64,000 bases of DNA, taken from NCBI RefSeq assembly GCF_000002595.2, contig NC_057004.1, positions 4,188,671 to 4,252,670 on the forward strand. The letters are read 5' to 3'. A program made the translations under genes and the position numbers. Shown here piece after piece: positions 1 to 11,028 of the stretch. How positions within the stretch are numbered: position 1 is the stretch's first letter; each line of letters begins with the position of its first letter. This DNA comes from Chlamydomonas reinhardtii (Eukaryota; Chlorophyta; Chlorophyceae; Chlamydomonadales; Chlamydomonadaceae). The notes under the pieces are model-generated. The model was not told the DNA's origin, did no database searches, and saw nothing but the letters and a program-made list of their open reading frames with translations.

Positions 1-717
1 TCCGTGTGAGGCGTGGAGGGACGCCTAACGGCCACAACACGCCCACGCAGCCGCGTCGGTGCCATGGGCGCACCCTGACGGGGTCCCGGCGTGTGCGCGC
101 ACGGTTCCCCGACACACCGCCAACACCGTGGCGACCATAGTCTCACATCCACCCACTCCCTTTCCCAGGTTGTCGCCCACAACGCACCCGGCCTCCCCTT
201 GTCCGCGGAGCCTCCATGGACACGTACCGACTTAATCGCCCATGAATCACGCCCGGAATATAATACATCCGCGGCTTTCCCTAAACCTGTGATGGTTCCC
301 ATGCCCGCCGCCCCAACCGTACCTGCCTACAATGCCTGGAAATTAATCATGCAAACAAAGTTCCGAACGAAGTAAAAGAAACAGTCCATGTCCCGCTTAA
401 CACCGCCTCACTACAGATACGCACCCACCCGGGCTCCCCCGTGCCGCCAGCCCCTTGTCACTCGGGCCCCACATGCGCAAAGTGCACACGAGCAGATAAA
501 CCCTGCATCCAAGCGTCCGACTTTGCATTTGCCTGTTTCGTGCACTGCCCCATTCGACACACTCACTCGCTCCCTAACAAACGCGGGGCAACCCACGTGC
601 CCCAATCTACCCAGGATATATAGACGGCCTGGGCCTTTCATACACATAAGTGCTGCAAACTCACGAGGCTCAACCGTCTTCATGCACACAAGCATCGTAA
701 TACCTTTGCACGTCCTT
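1..717. other. Left-edge spacer, no gene seen
   Basis: This stretch lies beyond the likely polyadenylation signal of the MATE gene. It is less G+C-rich than the coding regions. The open frames in it have no family resemblance and no exon-like splice pattern. I see nothing I can support. Confidence 0.5.
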
Positions 718-722
718 TTACA
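718..722 (-). terminator. Poly(A) signal TGTAA of the MATE gene
   Basis: TGTAA on the minus strand, about 120 nt after the TGA stop at 842-844. TGTAA is the standard Chlamydomonas polyadenylation signal. Confidence 0.55.
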
Positions 723-841
723 CCTCAACCTACCCCGGTCACTCAACCCTGTCTCAGCGTTAAAAGCTATTAGTATTCCTCCCAACTAGCCTGCAAGCCG
801 CCTGCACCCGCGCTGCTTTGCTCCGAATCTGGCCTCCACTC

Positions 842-3807
842 TCATTCCGGCTTCGAGTCTGCGAGTGCCGCCTCCACATCCGCATCACCATTCGCCGACG
901 GCGTTGCGTGTCCATTGCCGTTAGGCATCTTCTCACACCGAGCTCCGTACCCATTCGCCTCCACTGCTGGCTGCTTGACGTGCGTATGGCCCTGCCCGGG
1001 TCCTGGCAACATCCTGCCAGCACAGGCCTCCGATCCTGACGTCGCTGCCGCCGCCGCCGCCGCATGTGCCGTCGCGGCCGCCGCTTCAACATCCACCGCG
1101 TCCTTCCGCGGCACGGCTTTGTCCTGGTGACAGCAGCAGGGGCCACCCATTCCTCCCTCGCCAGGACCCAGAATGCCATTCGCCGCCGCCGCGGCTTCAG
1201 CGGCCGCCACCACCACCGCCGCCGCCGCCGCGGCCGCGGCCGCCGCCGCCGCCTGCTCCTGCTGGTGCAGGTGCTGCTGCGAGGCGTGGCGCGAGGAGTG
1301 GCGCGACCACTGCCCCGACCTCCGCGCTGCCGCCGCCGCCGCCCGGTACTCATCCGCCTTCTGCTCCTGCGCCGCCTGCTGCGCCACCAGGCGGGCGGCG
1401 CGAGCCACCTCGCAGGGCCAGCTGAACCGCGACAGCACACAGCCCAGGATGACCGCCTGAGGTGTGCGGGGCGCGGCAGGGGGGCGTGCGGTGTGGGCAG
1501 TGGGTGGCGGGCGGCGCGCGGCTTGGCGCGGTGTGGTGTGAGCTGGTTCTCCATGCACGATGCACACACAGCCAGCCCTTACACCCCATCACCAACCACT
1601 CACCAACCACCCGCCACTCCCTACCATTTCTCCCTGTCTGCCCCTCTCCCCTTGCCACTCCCTCTCCCTCTCGTTTCCCTCTCCCTCTCTCCCCTCCCCC
1701 TTATGGCTCGACTTTACAGCCCCTCCCTCTCCCTCTCCCTCTCCCCGTCCCTCTACCTCTCGCCCTCCCCCTTTGGCCCCGAATTTACAGCCCCTCCCTC
1801 TCCCTCTCCCCCTCCCACCCTTCTCCCCCCCCCCTCCCGCCCACCTGCAGCGAGGTGGCGCTGGCCAGCCCCATCCAGAAGCCCATGACGTCCAGCCGGA
1901 AGTGGAAGCCCAGCAGCAGCGCCACGGGGCAGCCCACACACCAGTAGCCCACCAGGTTCAGCGCCGCGCCCAGCGACTGGCGGCCGCTGCCGCGCAGCAC
2001 GCCCGCCATGACCGCGATGAGGCCGTCGCCGATGCAGCTGACGGCCAGCACGGGCATGATGCGGCCCACTGGGGGGAGGGGAGAGAGGGGGAGGCAGTGG
2101 GGGTGGAGGGGGGTTCAGGGTGCGTGTGTGTGGGGGGGGGGCGGGCGGGGCGACGCGGGGAACGAGCGCGTCAGTAGTGCAGATATCGCCAAAGCCACTG
2201 CTTCCCCTAACCCCAGCCCCCGTCCCAGTCCCAGCCGCAGCCCCCACCCCAGCACACACGCCCTCAAGCGTGCCCCACCCCATGTCCACCATTCTCTCCA
2301 CAGCCTCGCGCACGACCCCCCCCCCCCCAAACGCCCGCCCGCACCGTGGTACACAATGTCCGGCTGTGTGGTGAACATCTTGACCACCGTGTGGCGGCCC
2401 GTGTAGAGGAACACGCTCACGCACAGCTGCACGCAAAGCCCGCACGCGATGGCCACGCGCGCGGCGCGGCGCGCGCCCGCGGCGCAGCCGGCGCCGAGCT
2501 CGTTGGAGACGCGCGTGTTGGCTGCTGTGCCGATGGACATGGGTATCATGTAGGTCCAGCTGGTGATGTGGAAGCTGAGCCCCATCACCGCCACCGCCAC
2601 GTCAGCGAAATCGCCCAGGGAGCCTGGTGGCAGGGGGCGAGGCGGGTGGAAGGGCAGGGAGCGGCATGGGTGTTTCGATGGCGAGGTGGAGGCGTGGCTG
2701 GCATTCGGGGGGGGGTAGCCATCCATGGGATGGTGTGTATCAAATATGAAGTGAAGTGCCGACGTCCAGGGGGGGGGCGGGGCGCTGGGCACATCGGGTG
2801 ACGCATCGGCAGGCAGGAAGTGCAGGGGGTGCAGGCCCGTAGATTTGTGGTCTCGCTGTCTGTCAGGTGTCGCAGCACGCCTGCATGCACGGATGCACCC
2901 ACCTGCCATGAAGATGACGAACTCGAAGATCCACCACTCCATGCTGCGGCGGAGAGGAGGGGGCAAGCAGGGGGAGCAGAAGAGCAGCAGCGGCAGCAGC
3001 AGGCGCACGGCGCCGGAGTCAGTGACCGGCGTCCAGCACGTGCACGCAAGGACATGGCTGACGACTGACGACTTGATGTGCAGCGCCAGACTGTGCGCAG
3101 GCCGACGACTGACCCCGACTACCGCACATGTGACATCACTCCTGCATGCCCTCACCAGATCATGGCCGCCGCCGGCGCCGCCATGCGCAGGTACGGCCCC
3201 CAGCCCTCCAGCGCCCGCCACGTGAAGCCGGGCCTGAGGCAGGGCGCGAGCCGCCACGTGACCGTCAAGAGTCAAAGCACAGGCAGCACGTGAGGCGTGT
3301 TAGGAGCCCTACGCACAACGGCGTCGACCCCAAAACTCTCCGCACCCGCGCCCCCACATTTTGGCTTCGGGTCTCATCAATCTGGGTCGGGAAACAACCT
3401 GCCACCGCCCACTCCCCAGCCCATCAGCCTCCGCCTCCTCCGCCCCCACCCCCGCCTCCGCACCATGTGTGGCTGGGCTTGTGGCGCCGCCTCCAGTCGC
3501 GCACGGCCGTGTAGGCCGTCAGCAGGGCCGAGTAGGTGCCGGTGGACAGCAGGAAGGCCACCGCCGCGCCGTCCAGCCGCCAGTTCAGGCTGGGGCGGGT
3601 GGGGGCGTGGGGTGGGGGCGTGCGGGGGCATTTGGGGCCAGTTTGCAAACCCAGCAAGTTACTTGTCCGCTGCTGTCCCGCATCATTCTACTGTCCAGGG
3701 AGGCTACCCCCACCCCCAGCAACCCCATGCTACGTTTACCCCATCCTCTTGAGTGGCGCCTGCCGTCATACACACACACACACACACGTCCCCATCTCGT
3801 GTTTCTT

Positions 3808-3850
<43 letters not shown>

Positions 3851-6296
3851 TTGGGAGGGCTTCGTTTTGTTGTTTTTTACACACACACACACCACGTACA
3901 CACGCGGGGCTCCACTCACTGGTACACAAAGAACCAGTTGTAGAGCGGGCACAGCGCCGCAGTGATGATGGTGCAGACGGTGGAGGGGCGCACCTCCTGC
4001 TGAGTCACCAGGTAGCGGAAGCTGCGCGCATGCACGGGGACGGGCGGGCGGGGGGGAGTTGTAGATACCAGCCAAACTAAACCGAACCCAATGCAATAGT
4101 GGGGGGGAGGGAGGGCGGATTGGGGCCGTGAGGGAAGCAAGGAGAAAGCGGGGACGTGTCACGTGTTGCGGAAGCAGGAAGCAGGGCAGGCGCGCTTGCA
4201 GTTTTGGCTCGACGTTCAACAAGGGCCATGCATGCCCCCCCAAGCAGTTGACGCTGTTACGTCGACCGCCCCGCCTGTCAGCTTTCTCCCTTGCAGACGC
4301 AGCCACCGCCACCACCACAATCACTACGGTCAGTCCGCCACCCAGCACTCACACACAGCTGGAGATGGCCGACAGGAACAGCGCCGGCGTGGCGATGTGC
4401 AGGTACCTGCGGCCAGGCAGGAGCACAGCCGGCACGGCGGCAGAGGACCGTGTCAGCGTGCCAAACCCCGTCTCTACAGACACGTCCCGCAACCCCCCTG
4501 AGGGAACTGCTTTTGTAGCGAATGCTCAATCCAGCCCACTACATTCCCTTGACCCTGCCCGCCCCAACAGCGACCCAACCTCTCCTCCTGCCCTGCCCTC
4601 CCTCTCCTGCCGCCCTGCCCTCCTGCCGCCCTTCCGTCCCCTGCAGGGCCCTGCCGTCCCGCACCTGCACGCCCCCGCCACGATCTCGGGCTGCTGGTGC
4701 AGCAGCATGAGCAGGCGGTCGGCCTGGCTCCAGAACAGCGCGATGGGGATGCAGGCGGCCCAGCAGATCAGCAGCGCCCGCTGCAGGATGAGGCCCAGCA
4801 TGGGGTAGTTCTTGGCGCCGTAGGCCTGGGGGCGAGGGGAAAGGAGCGGGGAGGAGCAATGAGGAGCGGGGAGGCGCAGGGCGGTGCGGGGAGGCGCGGG
4901 GCGGTGGGGTGAAGGAGCACGAGGAGGGAAGAGGCGGTGGGGTGGAGCAGGCGGCAGTTGGCGTGCGACTCTTCCTCACGTTGCGGGAGCACGTCCATGC
5001 ACGTCGTCTCCGCCCTCCGCTCAGCCTCCCACTACCCGCACCAGCCTACACGCCCGCCCGCACGCCGACACGCGCGCACCTGTCCGCACAGCGTCTCCAT
5101 GCCCGCACTCAGGCCAATGACAAGGCTGTAGCCGGTGATGTTGTAGAAGCTGTAGCGCGGGGGGGAGGCGCACGGAGGAGGGGTAAGGCGGGGCCACGGG
5201 GTGCGACACGGCTACAGACCTTGGGCGGCGTCCAGTTGAATAGGTGGCACAGCCCGCCCACGCCTGCTGCTGCTGCTGCGGCTGGCTCCTATTCGAACCC
5301 AGTGAGAGCTAGTCGAGCAATCCCGCCCTCCCGTTCCCCGCCCTCCCGCGTTCTCGCTCCATCTGACTTCCCGCGCTCCCGCCCACCTGCCCGCCAGCAC
5401 CGCCGAGGACAGCGCCACGGGGTCATTGAGGTGGCCGATGAAGGCGGCCGACACCACTGACAGCAGGTAGCCGAACAGGTTCTGGAGGCCGGACGGACGG
5501 GGCAGGAGGGGAATGGGGGCGACATTGGGATAAAGGCAGTCAGCAGGGAGATGCGGAAGGTTTGTAATTTCGTGTGTATCTGTGTGTGTATGTATATGAG
5601 TGCGGCAGCCCTCGCAGCAGCCCTGTGTGCAGGGCCTTACTCAGCCCCAGCGCTGGGGCCTTAGTCATGCCTGAGCGTGCTTGGGTAATAGCACAGGCGG
5701 GCCCGGGGGGGGGGTAGCCGTTCATGTGAAGAACGGAGTGATGGGGGGTGGGCTGAGGAACGCGGCGGTTTGACGCACCTGAATGATAAGCGGCCCGGCT
5801 AGCTTGAGTAACCTGTGCAAGAGGAACCACAGGTAAGCACAGGGCAATGTCGGATACTTGCGTGGCCCGGCAACACGCCAGTGCTGTGCAGGTGTGCAGA
5901 CCACGACCACACTCGCGCTACACTGAAGCCAGGGATTCAGGCGGGCCACGCCCGGATACGGCTGCATCAGCACAGGAACTGGAAAACTGCCTGGCCCCGG
6001 CTTTGGCGCGCAAACACACGCGAGACGGCTACTGCCACGCATATACACGAGGTTTGCACGTGTCGGCTCAAACGGGCCGTCTGCACTCCCCCCCGACAAC
6101 CGAGTCCCTTAAACGTTTCCCCCTCGCACTTTCTGAGCTCTGCGACAAGCCTCCCGCGCTTCCCGTCGCCTGGAGCGGCCGCCTCCTGCTGCGGAAGCAG
6201 TGGCTCTTGAAGGCTGTCGACGGGAGCAAAGCCATTTGCGCGGCTTGGCGACAGCGCGCGAGGTGACAAGGTGTCTATTGAGCCGCGAGCGCTCAT
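842..6296 (-). CDS. MATE-family multidrug/toxin efflux transporter
   Basis: Membrane antiporter of the MATE family, which exports organic cations or secondary metabolites using an H+ or Na+ gradient. Thirteen exons fit in frame: 6130-6296, 5779-5812, 5387-5481, 5080-5149, 4665-4825, 4353-4406, 3920-4021, 3464-3589, 3156-3233, 2903-2943, 2345-2623, 1845-2068 and 842-1456, giving 681 residues. Family signatures are the GMETLCGQAYGAK segment in exons 4-5, VSNELGAG in exon 11, and many hydrophobic helices. The N-terminus begins MSARGSIDT and carries an acidic di-leucine-like stretch (EPLLPQQE), as vacuolar MATEs often do. The last exon adds a hydrophilic tail of about 180 residues with poly-Ala, which the family does not need. 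It is divergent from the V-ATPase H gene. Substrate and membrane cannot be read from sequence; a vacuolar site is an inference. Confidence 0.93.
1631..1840. repeat. Pyrimidine-rich CCCTCT simple repeat in MATE intron
   Basis: Long tract of CTCCCT-type hexamers on the plus strand, in the intron between the last two MATE exons. It is purine-rich in the sense RNA. Two near-copies of a TTTACAGCCCCTCCCTCT block lie inside it. Confidence 0.7.
3770..3895. repeat. Composite (CA)n-core-(CA)n intronic element, copy 1
   Basis: Three CA tracts flank a unique core reading GGGAGGGCTTCG on the plus strand followed by a T-rich block. The same arrangement, with a related core, recurs at 38387-38452, 46988-47114 and 54199-54345. 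It lies in an intron of the MATE gene. This copy is the most diverged and is in the opposite orientation relative to its host gene. Confidence 0.6.
4051..4104 (-). repeat. Dispersed intronic repeat (GGTTTAGTTTGG family)
   Basis: Minus-strand reading contains GGTTTAGTTTGGCTGGTATC followed by TACAAC and a C run. Close relatives are at 57241-57285, 57751-57790 and 61882-61966. It lies about 30 nt upstream of the acceptor of MATE exon 7. Confidence 0.6.
5715..5741 (+). repeat. Dispersed 27-nt repeat, copy 1
   Basis: Starts TAGCCGTTCATGTGAAG and ends with an ACGGAGTGA block. Near-identical copies are at 11854-11880 (opposite strand) and 47926-47952. It lies in a MATE intron. Confidence 0.6.
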
Positions 6297-6640
6297 GGCG
6301 TCAGGAGCAGCGGTAAAGCGAACGTGCGAAAGACGTGCGCGGGCGGCCTGGCAACACTAAGCTTTTCTCCAGCAAGCCATCGCAGTCAGTGATGTTCGTA
6401 GAGTATTGGTGATGTCCAAGTGTGTAATTGAAATGTCAAACGCCACAACGGGGTTGGCCTGATAGGGAATCGACGGCAGGGCACAATCGTGCTTCAGCTT
6501 CTGAAAGACTCTCGCGTGGAAATTTGTTTGAGGCTCGGCGTTTACTAGCGTGTATGATGTTTTGAATCTGCAAGGATTATTCATTGGAATAGGCCTTTGA
6601 CGAAGCAAAACAAGGACGGGCCAGCAGGGCCCTTGCCAAA
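6297..6640. promoter_or_regulatory. Shared divergent promoter region, MATE / V-ATPase H
   Basis: Only 344 bp separate the two start codons, which point away from each other. Both 5' leaders and both promoters must fit here. The stretch is less G+C-rich than its flanks. I see no recognisable TATA box or operator. Confidence 0.5.
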
Positions 6641-9600
6641 ATGTCCTACACCTATCTGAACGACGATGGCTCCCCAGAGACAGTTAAGACGTGGTCAGAT
6701 ATCCTGGCGAGGGAAATTCCCTGGGAGACCTACGCCACAGCGAGGCTGGTCACCGATAAGGACCTGCAGCTCATCCGCCGCTATGACAAGCGGTCTTCTG
6801 AGCTAAAGAACTCCATGCTGGATGAGGTGGGCTCGCCGGTGAGGGTGCACGCCAGTTGGGACCAGTTCTGACCCCGATCCTCCACTCCTGCAGTCGGGGC
6901 CGGCCTATGTGGAGGCCTTCATGACCGTGCTGAAGAATGTGACGAAGCCGGAGACCGTGCAGTACGTGCTGGCAGTGCTCATCCAAATGCTGCAGGGTAG
7001 GCGTGTGCACTCGCGCTGGCATCGCGATTTTGGGGGCTGATTGAACCTCTACCGGCGACTTGGCGAGCTGTTGGGGCGGATATGGTTCCCTTAAGACAAA
7101 ATGGAATTACTGGCATTACCTGAGCGTCAGGCCCAGCTGCGGGGTCAGGCACGCCAGCAGGACCGGTTGGCCACGAACCGTGTAGGGGTCTGGCGACTGT
7201 GCGCCTTGTGTGGCCGCGCTGTGAGGGCCAGCACCCAACCACAATCATGACAACATTGAACACATAGCCTGGACTCGGCTCAAGCCCGCTGCTTACGCTG
7301 GTGGCCTGCGCTCGCCGCCTGCCCCGCAGAGAACCCCAGCCGCGCTCGCCTGTTCCACCAGCAGAGCGACCAGCACCTGTCCTCGCAGCCGGACCCCTAC
7401 ACCGTGCTGGAGAGGTGAGCATGGCGCAGGACATCCGGAGATGCCCAGGGCTTGGCTGCTGGACACCTAGCACCAGCGGTCGTTGACGGTTGGCCGCCAG
7501 GCACGCAACCGGGATAAATGGCCGTGGACGCGGCGGTGTGGCAGGTGCGCCGGGGACGCTGACGCCCAGAGGTTTGGCTGCTGTTCCGCGCAGGCTGCTG
7601 CAGCGCCAGGACGACTGGTGGTCGCAGGATAAGGCCTGCAAGCTGCTAACTATCGTGATTGAGAGCCGGCCGCGCAAGGCGACCGGCGCAGAGGGGGACC
7701 CGGCCGAGACGGTGAGCTTGGGCTGACGCTGACGCACGGTGCATTCAACTGGCCAGGAGCGGGGCCGGTACAGCGCCATAGCCCCTCCACTGTGCCGAGT
7801 GGCAGACGCCTAGTTGCATACAGCCGCGCCTGCTCCCAGCGCGTGCTGGCTCACCCTGTGCCAACCCTGTGTCCCCAACCCCGCCCTCACCCAACCCCGC
7901 CCCCACCTCATTGATTCGCTACTGCAGCACATCAGCCTGTTCCTGGACTGGCTGGTGAGCCAGCTCAACAGCCGCGCCAACCTGGCTAAGAACCCGCCCG
8001 CCGTCATCAACACCTGCATCAGCTGCCTGGCGGCGCTGCTGAAGGAACGCGCCACGCGGCAGCTGCTGCTGCGCGCGGGCGGCCTGCAGGCGCGTGCGGG
8101 GAGGGGAGTGGAGGGATGCGGGACTGCGCACGGGCGCGGGCGGGCGGGCAGGACTGGAAAGCGGGCAGGCGGCAGCAGCAGGGCAACGCGGAAGCCGCCA
8201 GGCAGCACCGTAAACCCCCTCCCTTGCGCCCACCACCACTCCCATCACCGGTACGTGCAGGTGCTGCCGGCCGTTATCCAGCGCGCTCGCGAGACGCCCA
8301 GCGGCTCCCAGCTGCTGTACGAGACCTGCCTGTGCGTGTGGCAGATGACCTACCTGCGCCAGGCGGCGGAGGTGATGGGCCAGGTGCGGACACAGGCACA
8401 CAGGGGGGCGCGCGCACACGCACTCGGTGCACAGTCTGCCTGCACATTCTGTGCATGCAAAGCACCGGCCCCTTTCCTTGTCTTTGTGGAGTATGCATGA
8501 ACCGTCGACATCCTCAAGAGGCTGAGTCTGGTTGCTGGTCAGGCACAAAGCTGTTGGCCGGTGGGCCGCTAGCGCCAGGCAGCTTTCATACACGCCAGCA
8601 ACGGGCTGTGTGGGAGCCAGGCGCCTGAGCCTTCGTGTCGGCCTTGGGCTGCTGCAGGTGGGCATCATCAAGCAGCTGGTGGAGGTGTGCCGTGTGGCGC
8701 AGAAGGAGAAGGTGTTCCGCATGGCGCTGGCGGCGCTGCGCAACCTGCTGGGGTACCAGGACCTGGGCCTGGCCTCGGACATGGTGGAGGCGGGCCTCAA
8801 CAAGGTGGGGAGCATGTGGGGATGGACGGGCAGGGGGCCGGGGTTGCGGGGGCGGGGGTTGCAGGGACGGGCAGCAGCGGGGGCAGGGGCGGGTGGTGGA
8901 GATGGCGGCGAGGGCAGCAGCCATTGAGTGGGGTAGGGTAGGCGTCCGTGCGGCATGGGGATGGGTGGCCGGGAAGGGCAAGAACGTGTGGCAGGGGCGG
9001 CTTGGGGTTCAGAGTTCAGCACTGGCGCCGGCCGGATGGCAAGTAGAAGCCTAGAGCGGCGCTGGGGAATAGGGGGTTTGCAAAGATGGCATAGAGGAGT
9101 GTAGCGCGGTAAACAGCAGGCGTTGGGGCGCGCGCACCGATGACCAACCGGGGGGGGGGGGCATTGAGCGGGGCGCAAGCTGCAGAGCGCGAGCAGGCTG
9201 TGTGGATTCGGAAAGGATCTATCATGGCGGCGTCGGCATGCCTGTCACGGATGGCGCTCAGTCCCGCAGCTGGTTAGGCACCGGCAGCGGGCGCCTCCGC
9301 CACGCCGTGTCGAGTCTCGCTGCAGTTTTTCGCAACACCGAATCACCAGGCTGAGGGCTCATGGTTCTGCTCGGTGCACTCAACTGGCGGCTGTGGTATG
9401 CGGTGCGCAGGTGGTGGTCACCCGCCAGATGCAGTCGTGGGGCGACGAGGACGTGGTGGAGATGCTGACGTACGTGGACGAGAAGCTGAAGGAGGGCATC
9501 GTGTTCCTCTCAAACTTTGACAAGTACAAGAAGGAGGTGCTGTCCAACACGCTGGACTGGAGCCCCATGCACACCAGCGACCTGTTCTGGCGCCAGAACG

Positions 9601-10306
9601 CGGAGAAGTTCGAGGAGCGCGACTTCCAGGTGCTGCGCGTGCTGCTCAAGATCATCGAGACCAACCGCGACGTAAGTGTGTGTCGCAAGGAGAACAATAG
9701 CATTGGGGCTGCTGCGGAGCCATGGCTGTGCACTCGGCCGTTCGGGATCCAACCCGTGGCTCGGGAGTGATTCAGGGCTGTCGCGCGCTCCTTGCTGTGT
9801 ACCTACCGCCCCGCCGCTGTATGCCGCGTGTGCGCAGGTCAAGACGTTGGCGGTGGGCTGCCACGACCTAGGCCAGTTCATCGTGTACCACCCCCAGGTG
9901 CGAGGTTGCGCGTTGCGAGCGGGGAAGGCCGTAGCAGCCGTTCACGAAAGACAATGTGTATGAGCACCGGAATGAGTTTGCATTGCCGATGGGGCTTGGG
10001 TGGGTATACAAGTAATACAACAGACACGACGTCCCGTCGCTGGGCATCCTCCTTGGCCTGGCGCCCTTGCCTGCGTACGAATGCGGCTCCTGCCTTCCGT
10101 CCTCAACATGTTCATCCGCCAACCCTGTCCCGCTGTTCCCGCCGCGCCGCCACCCTCAGGGCCGCTACATCGTGAACGACCTGCGCGGCAAGGAGCTGGT
10201 GATGCGGCTGCTGGGCCACAGCGACGTGGAGGTGCAGAAGCAGGCGCTGCTGTGCGTGCAGAAGCTCATGCTGAGCAAGGACAAGCTGGACTTCATCAAG
10301 TCGTAG
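6641..10306 (+). CDS. VMA13: V-type proton ATPase subunit H
   Basis: Regulatory stalk subunit of the vacuolar H+-ATPase; it couples or silences ATP hydrolysis in the V1 sector on the cytosolic face of acidic organelles. Ten exons join in frame: 6641-6826, 6894-6996, 7330-7414, 7594-7711, 7928-8089, 8261-8383, 8658-8804, 9411-9671, 9838-9897 and 10160-10306, giving 463 residues, the usual length. Diagnostic stretches are LDWSPMHTSDLFWRQN, EERDFQVLRVLLKII, DLGQFIVYHPQGR and VQKQALLCVQKLML near the C-terminus, the strongly conserved armadillo-like part of the family. The ATG at 6641 begins MSYTYLNDDG. The intron after exon 5 seems to use a GC donor. The first donor could also be 12 nt further on. 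Identity is not in doubt. Confidence 0.96.
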
Positions 10307-11028
10307 GCGGCCGATGCGGTGGAGCAGCCCTTGGCCTGGAAGGCACTGCTGGGACGGACGGAGAAGGTGGACGCGGCAGCGGCGACGGCGTAGGGGCCAT
10401 GCACGGGGCTTGCTGCAGGGCCTTGTCGTCAGGCCACGCCCCGGCGCCGCAGTACTGGAGTATGGCGGCGGCCGGGGAGGCCGGAGGCGGGAGCGGGCGC
10501 CTTCCAAGCAGAGGGCAATCGAGCGAGTGTGCATGAGAGTGGGATCTGGGGAGTCAAGTGGGGAGTTTTGACCGGGGCGCGGGTTGGTGTGCTGGCGCCA
10601 GCTGGCGCGCGCGTCGGGGCTTGCGGACATACAGCGCAGCATTGCGCATTGACAGGTGACGGAAATCAAGAGATGGCGATAACAACCAAACTTGGCGCGC
10701 ACGTGAGGAGGTCATAGCACAAGAAGTGCAGACGCCAATCTACCGGCTGACTGAGTGTGAGCTGCGGGGGGAAGCACTGTAACGCCGGGATATGCATTGC
10801 AGTGTCCGTACATTGTTTCCACCAGCAGCCACCAGCAGCCACCCAGCCACCCAAAGAGCACACGCTCCTGTACTGGAGACGTGTCACCGCTGGCTCAGCC
10901 CAGCATTCCTCATGCCCACCAAGTCTACATCATCACCACATTCCACAATGCTCGACTCCGCTGCAAAACACCACGGTATGATGCAGCTCAACTAACAGAC
11001 TCGCCAGAAACGCGTAAACTCTTGGCCA
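10307..11028. other. Convergent 3' regions of V-ATPase H and CIA30-domain genes
   Basis: No gene seen. It contains the 3' UTR of the V-ATPase H gene, with its signal at 10778-10782, and the 3' UTR of the minus-strand CIA30-domain gene. The two tails may overlap. Small open frames here have no support. Confidence 0.55.
10778..10782 (+). terminator. Poly(A) signal TGTAA of V-ATPase H
   Basis: TGTAA about 470 nt after the stop codon at 10304-10306. Confidence 0.5.

Noticed and set aside
760-1569. Arg-rich minus-strand frame over the MATE last exon
   Set aside because: Shadow of the real Ala-rich tail in another frame.
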